Source of the DNA: Gallintestinimicrobium propionicum
Lineage (GTDB): Bacteria; Bacillota; Clostridia; Lachnospirales; Lachnospiraceae
Assembly (NCBI RefSeq): GCF_025567525.1
Contig: NZ_JAOQJY010000009.1
Span: forward strand, 62,001 to 126,000
Length of the DNA: 64,000 bases
Direction: 5' to 3'
Made by a program: the position numbers and the translations under genes. Below the pieces are notes generated by a model. That model saw only the letters and a program-made list of their open reading frames with translations. It had not been told where the DNA came from and did not search any database. Of the stretch, positions 60,279-64,000 are shown piece after piece. Position 1 is the stretch's first letter. Every line of letters begins with the position of its first letter.

Positions 60279-62594
60279 TCAGTTGTTTCCTTTCCCGCCC
60301 ACAAAAGCGTGCGCAATCACATCGTCCATCGTTTCTACAAAAAGAATTTCCAACCCATTTTTGATCTCCGCCGGAATCTCTTCAACGTCCGGACGGTTCT
60401 TTTCTGGCACCAATACTGTCTTGATTCCAGCAGTCTTTGCCGCCAGAGTCTTTTCCTTTAAGCCGCCGATGGGCAGCACTCTGCCCCGCAGCGTAATTTC
60501 GCCCGTCATCGCCAGATCGGCGCGAACCGGCGTATGGGTCAGCGCAGACAGAAGCGCCGTCGCCATCGTAATACCGGCGGACGGTCCGTCCTTGGGAACC
60601 GCTCCCTCCGGAATATGAATATGAAAATCATTCTTTTTAAATACGTCGGGATCGATCTGGTACCGCTCGCTGACCGAACGGATATAGCTCAGGCCAGTCA
60701 TAGCGGATTCCTTCATCACATCGCCTAACTGTCCGGTCAGCTCCAGCTCGCCTTTGCCCGGCATCATATTGACTTCAATCTGCAGCGTATCGCCGCCCAC
60801 ACTCGTCCATGCCAGGCCGCGCACAATTCCGATTTCGTCCGTCTGATTTGCTTTCAGAGAATGGAATCTGGGCTTGCCGAGATATTTTTCAAGGTTCCGG
60901 TCGTTGACGCGGATACAGCTTTTATCCTCTTTTAACAGCTCTCTCGCTGCTTTCCGGCAGATCTCCCCAAGCTTTCGCTCCAGACCTCTGACACCGGCTT
61001 CTCTTGTATAACCCTCAATCACGCTGCGCAGTGCATTATCACTGACGATCAGCCGTCCCTGCATACCGTTTTTCTTCAGCTGCTTGGGCATCAGATGCTC
61101 CCGTGCGATGTGGAACTTTTCCGCAGCGGTATAACTGCTGACCTCGATCACTTCCATACGATCCAGAAGCGGACGCGGAATTGTCTCGGTCGTATTTGCC
61201 GTCACAACAAACAGAACCTCCGATAAATCGATCGGAATTTCCACATAATGATCACGGAAATTGCAGTTTTGTTCGGCATCCAGCACTTCCAGAAGCGCCG
61301 AAGCGGTGTCTCCTTTATAGTCGCTCGAAACCTTATCCACCTCATCCAGCAGCATCAGCGGGTTTTTCACGCCTGCCTGTCTCAAACCATTGACAATCCG
61401 TCCGGGCATTGAGCCGACATAGGTTCTTCTGTGTCCCCGGATCTCCGCCTCATCCCGCACACCGCCAAGGCTGATGCGGACGTATTTTTTATTCAACGCC
61501 TCTGCAACGCTGCGTGCAATCGAGGTTTTACCGGTTCCGGGAGGTCCTACCAGACAGATAATCGGGCTTTCTCCCTGCTTGGTCAGCGCGCGCACCGCCA
61601 GAAATTCCAGCATACGCTCCTTTACCTGTTCCAGACCATAATGATCCCGGTCAAGAATCTCCTCCGCGCGGGTCAGGTCGGAGGTTTCGCGGGAGGTTTT
61701 GTCCCACGGAAGCTCCAGAAGTGTCTCGATGTAGGCACGTTCCACACCGGACTCTGCACTGTTTGTGGAAAGCCGTTTGAATCTGGAGATTTCTTTTGCG
61801 ATCTTTTCCTTTACTTCTTTAGAGGCTTTGAGCTGCTGCAGCTTTTCTTCATACAATGCTGCATCCGACGCATCGTCCTCCCCCAGCTCCTCCTGAATAT
61901 ATTTCAGCTGTTCCCGCAAAATGTAATCTTTTTGGTTTTTATCCACACGTTCCCGCACTTTTTCCGTCAGATCAGTGCGGATTCTGGCAACCTCTACCTC
62001 CGTCGCAAGCACCTCTGCCAGCGCTTCGAAACGGCTTTCGAGATCCACCTGCTCCAAAATTTTCTGCTTTACGGTGTAATCTGCCGGAATATTTTCGATA
62101 ATCTGATCCATCAGCTTACCAGGATCGTGAATTTCCTCCATATGGCGCAGAAGCGTCCGTCCCGTTCTGGGATAATATTTGCAATATTCTGTGAAACGAT
62201 CGCGCGCGCTGCGCAGCATCGCTTCTTTCCTGCTTTCGTCCATTGCCGGCACTTCCAGCACCTCGATGTCGCCACCGAGCCATTCCCACTCTCCAAAAAG
62301 CGTCCTAAGACGTCCTCTGCAAACGCCCTCTACGAGAACGCGAACCAGATTGTCCGGCAGCTTCGTGACCTGTTTTACCTTTGCAATACAGCCGATCTGG
62401 TACAGATCCTCTGCCTGCGGGTCCTCCGTCTCAGCATGGCACTGGGTTACCAGAAATACCTCCTGATCTTCGCTCATCGCCTGTTCTGCCGCCAGAATGG
62501 ACTTCTTGCGGATCAGGTCAAAATGTATCATCGTATCCGGCAGGATCGTCATGCTGCGCAGGGCGATCACCGGAAGTTTTTTGAAATTTTCCAT
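60279..62594 (-). CDS. lon: ATP-dependent protease Lon
   Basis: Cytoplasmic AAA+ protease of 771 aa: N-terminal substrate-binding domain (about 1-200), helical region, AAA+ module with Walker A GPPGTGKTS and Walker B LLDEVDK, sensor arginines, and C-terminal protease domain with the Ser-Lys dyad (PKDGPSAG; Lys in GLKEKTLAA). Degrades misfolded and regulatory proteins. Start ATG 62594. It lies between clpX and ysxC, with a repeat and terminator in the clpX-lon gap. Confidence 0.97.
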   Translation of the reverse strand: MENFKKLPVIALRSMTILPDTMIHFDLIRKKSILAAEQAMSEDQEVFLVTQCHAETEDPQAEDLYQIGCIAKVKQVTKLPDNLVRVLVEGVCRGRLRTLFGEWEWLGGDIEVLEVPAMDESRKEAMLRSARDRFTEYCKYYPRTGRTLLRHMEEIHDPGKLMDQIIENIPADYTVKQKILEQVDLESRFEALAEVLATEVEVARIRTDLTEKVRERVDKNQKDYILREQLKYIQEELGEDDASDAALYEEKLQQLKASKEVKEKIAKEISRFKRLSTNSAESGVERAYIETLLELPWDKTSRETSDLTRAEEILDRDHYGLEQVKERMLEFLAVRALTKQGESPIICLVGPPGTGKTSIARSVAEALNKKYVRISLGGVRDEAEIRGHRRTYVGSMPGRIVNGLRQAGVKNPLMLLDEVDKVSSDYKGDTASALLEVLDAEQNCNFRDHYVEIPIDLSEVLFVVTANTTETIPRPLLDRMEVIEVSSYTAAEKFHIAREHLMPKQLKKNGMQGRLIVSDNALRSVIEGYTREAGVRGLERKLGEICRKAARELLKEDKSCIRVNDRNLEKYLGKPRFHSLKANQTDEIGIVRGLAWTSVGGDTLQIEVNMMPGKGELELTGQLGDVMKESAMTGLSYIRSVSERYQIDPDVFKKNDFHIHIPEGAVPKDGPSAGITMATALLSALTHTPVRADLAMTGEITLRGRVLPIGGLKEKTLAAKTAGIKTVLVPEKNRPDVEEIPAEIKNGLEILFVETMDDVIAHAFVGGKGNN

Positions 62595-62631
62595 CGTATG
62601 CTATCTCCTATTGATGCGGAGTTTAGGATAA

Positions 62632-62686
62632 AATCCTGCGGAGTGTTTTTTATCGTATGGAAACGAAGTTTCCTATACGATAAAAA
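62632..62686. repeat. Short Q module plus long palindrome in the clpX-lon gap
   Basis: ATCCTGCGGAGTGTTTTT followed by a TATCGTATGGAAAC / GTTTCCTATACGATA palindrome with one bulged base. It matches the composite at 49107-49146 and the sequence entering the gap at 51668. Confidence 0.85.
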
Positions 62687-62714
62687 CGCCGTCCGTATCT
62701 GTCGCGGGCGGCGT
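62686..62714 (-). terminator. Terminator of clpX
   Basis: Arms ACGCCG and CGGCGT (62709-62714 and 62686-62691 in minus-strand reading) followed by five T that merge with the T clamp of the adjacent palindrome. Confidence 0.7.
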
Positions 62715-62728
62715 CTTTTACTGTCATT

Positions 62729-64000
62729 CTATTTTGCTTCTTTAAAGCCGTCCAGAAGTCCCTGTTTTTCACGCCGTACCACCATCGGTTTTCCGGTTCC
62801 TTCTACCGCTTCTTTTGTAATTACGCACTGTGTAATGCTCGGATCGGAAGGGATCTGATACATCACATCCATCATCGTCTTTTCCATGATGGAGCGAAGT
62901 CCTCTGGCGCCTGTCTTTCTCTCCAGCGCGAGGTCAGCGATCTTTTCAATCGCTTCCTTCTCAAAGGAAAGCTTTACATGGTCGAATCCAAAGAGCTTCT
63001 GATACTGCTTGATCAGCGCATTCTTCGGCTCCATGAGGATTCGGATCAATGCCTCTCTGTCCAGTCCCTCCAGCGCTACCGTAATCGGCACGCGTCCGAC
63101 GAACTCCGGAATCAGTCCGAACTTCACCAGATCCTGCGGAGTTACATCCGCATACAGCTCGCCTGCCTTGCGCTCTACGTTGGAAGAAATCTGTGCGTTG
63201 AAGCCGATGCTCTTTTTGTCCAGTCTGGATTCCACGATCCGCTCGATGCCGTCAAAGGCGCCGCCGCAGATGAACAAAATGTTCGTCGTGTCAATCGGAA
63301 TCAGCTCCTGCTGCGGGTGCTTCCGTCCGCCCTGGGGAGGAACACTCGCTACTGTGCCTTCCATGATCTTCAGCAGTGCCTGCTGTACGCCCTCTCCCGA
63401 AACGTCGCGGGTAATCGATACGTTTTCACTTTTCTTCGTGATCTTGTCGATTTCATCCAGATATACAATACCGAGCTGTGCCCGTTCAATATCATAATCA
63501 GCCGCCTGAATCAGCTTTAACAGGATGTTTTCAACATCCTCACCGACATATCCGGCTTCCGTCAGCGTCGTCGCATCTGCGATCGCAAACGGTACGTTGA
63601 TGATCTTCGCCAGAGACTGTGCAAGATATGTCTTGCCGCTGCCGGTAGGTCCCAGCATAATAATGTTGGACTTCTGCAGCTCAACGCCATCGTCGTCCGC
63701 CCCGGCTGTCACTCTTTTATAATGGTTATATACAGCAACGGACAGTACCTTTTTGGCCTCTTCCTGACCGATCACATAATCATCGAGGAATTCTTTGATC
63801 TGCACCGGTTTCAGCAGGTTGATCTGTTTAGGATCTTCCTCCTGCGGTTCTTCTTCATTTTCCTCTTCGATGATTTCGGCACAGATGTCCACGCACTCAT
63901 CACAGATATATACGCCGTCCGGACCAGCAATCAGCTTATGCACCTGATCCTGTGTCTTGTGGCAGAAGGAACATCTCACCTGGTCATCAGAAAATCTGCC
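62729..64000 (-). CDS. clpX: ATP-dependent Clp protease ATP-binding subunit ClpX (N-terminus cut by window edge)
   Basis: AAA+ unfoldase that feeds ClpP. The N-terminal C4 zinc finger (CSFC...CDEC) is followed by Walker A GPTGSGKT, Walker B YLDEIDKI, GGAFDGIE and the RKTGARGLRS sensor region. The open frame continues to the right edge through GRFSDDQVRCSFC; the GTG at 63979 lies inside this conserved lead-in, so the true start is probably a few codons beyond 64000. The clpX-lon-ysxC order is a typical Firmicutes arrangement. Confidence 0.95.
   Translation of the reverse strand, partial: GRFSDDQVRCSFCHKTQDQVHKLIAGPDGVYICDECVDICAEIIEEENEEEPQEEDPKQINLLKPVQIKEFLDDYVIGQEEAKKVLSVAVYNHYKRVTAGADDDGVELQKSNIIMLGPTGSGKTYLAQSLAKIINVPFAIADATTLTEAGYVGEDVENILLKLIQAADYDIERAQLGIVYLDEIDKITKKSENVSITRDVSGEGVQQALLKIMEGTVASVPPQGGRKHPQQELIPIDTTNILFICGGAFDGIERIVESRLDKKSIGFNAQISSNVERKAGELYADVTPQDLVKFGLIPEFVGRVPITVALEGLDREALIRILMEPKNALIKQYQKLFGFDHVKLSFEKEAIEKIADLALERKTGARGLRSIMEKTMMDVMYQIPSDPSITQCVITKEAVEGTGKPMVVRREKQGLLDGFKEAK

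Noticed and set aside
63979..63979. GTG start for clpX
   Set aside because: The frame continues upstream through the conserved lead-in to the zinc finger up to the window edge, so the start is likely outside.

Overview
The window reads as a chromosomal segment of a Gram-positive anaerobic Clostridia, most likely a Lachnospiraceae. This rests on gene content rather than a database match: a Firmicutes-type rnr-smpB-murE-priA-def-fmt-rsmB-rlmN-stp-prkC order, a meso-DAP type MurE, a PASTA-domain kinase, lipoprotein oligopeptide-binding proteins with acidic Ala/Thr-rich linkers, ECF vitamin transporters, and strong TTGACA/TATAAT promoters with AGGAGG ribosome binding sites. One assembly gap of 56 N lies at 51669-51724. 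I see no phage, insertion sequence, CRISPR array, tRNA or rRNA.

Layout. 1-13992 (minus) is one tightly packed run of housekeeping genes from rnr to the Ser/Thr kinase, with several stop/start overlaps; the kinase runs off the left edge. 14293-14538 is secG with its own promoter and terminator. 14755-29425 (minus) holds two oligopeptide ABC systems: Opp1 (A-B-C-D-F plus a small membrane protein) and Opp2 (B-C-D-F-A). In Opp2 the binding protein appears circularly permuted. 29722-35102 (minus) is a GntR/YtrA-type regulator, an ABC ATPase and permease, and the oligopeptidase PepF. 35431-37326 (plus) carries a CDF cation exporter and MntP. 37362-41414 (plus) is a heterodimeric multidrug ABC exporter behind a long leader with a 23-codon ORF and two terminators, an architecture like Bacillus bmrB-bmrCD. 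41552-46577 has thiN, a TPR protein, a prepilin-peptidase-like protein, a B6 salvage pair (ECF S component plus pyridoxal kinase) and a flavin reductase. 46679-48958 (minus) is a PadR-DUF1700-DUF4097-PspC envelope cassette with an operator-like palindrome. 49293-51424 (minus) is a tetrahydrofolate riboswitch, folT and a six-hairpin glycosidase. 51769-56889 (minus) is a second heterodimeric ABC exporter behind a histidine phosphatase and a Cys-rich protein. 57134-64000 (minus) is clpX-lon-ysxC-ytvI-truA-vanZ.

The space between genes is rich in repeats. A 94-bp three-hairpin element (five copies, 34.6-46.7 kb, one orientation) ends at the Shine-Dalgarno of the next gene in four copies. Separate palindromic modules recur at 14, 23, 46, 49, 51.5 and 62.6 kb, often joined to each other; the assembly gap starts inside one of them.

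Links between genes. The Opp systems import peptides, PepF can cut them, and Def/Fmt/RlmN/RsmB/SmpB/RNase R serve translation and ribosome rescue. PrkC and Stp are the usual kinase/phosphatase pair for cell-wall signalling. The ECF S components (B6, folate) need an energizing EcfAAT module, which is not in the window.
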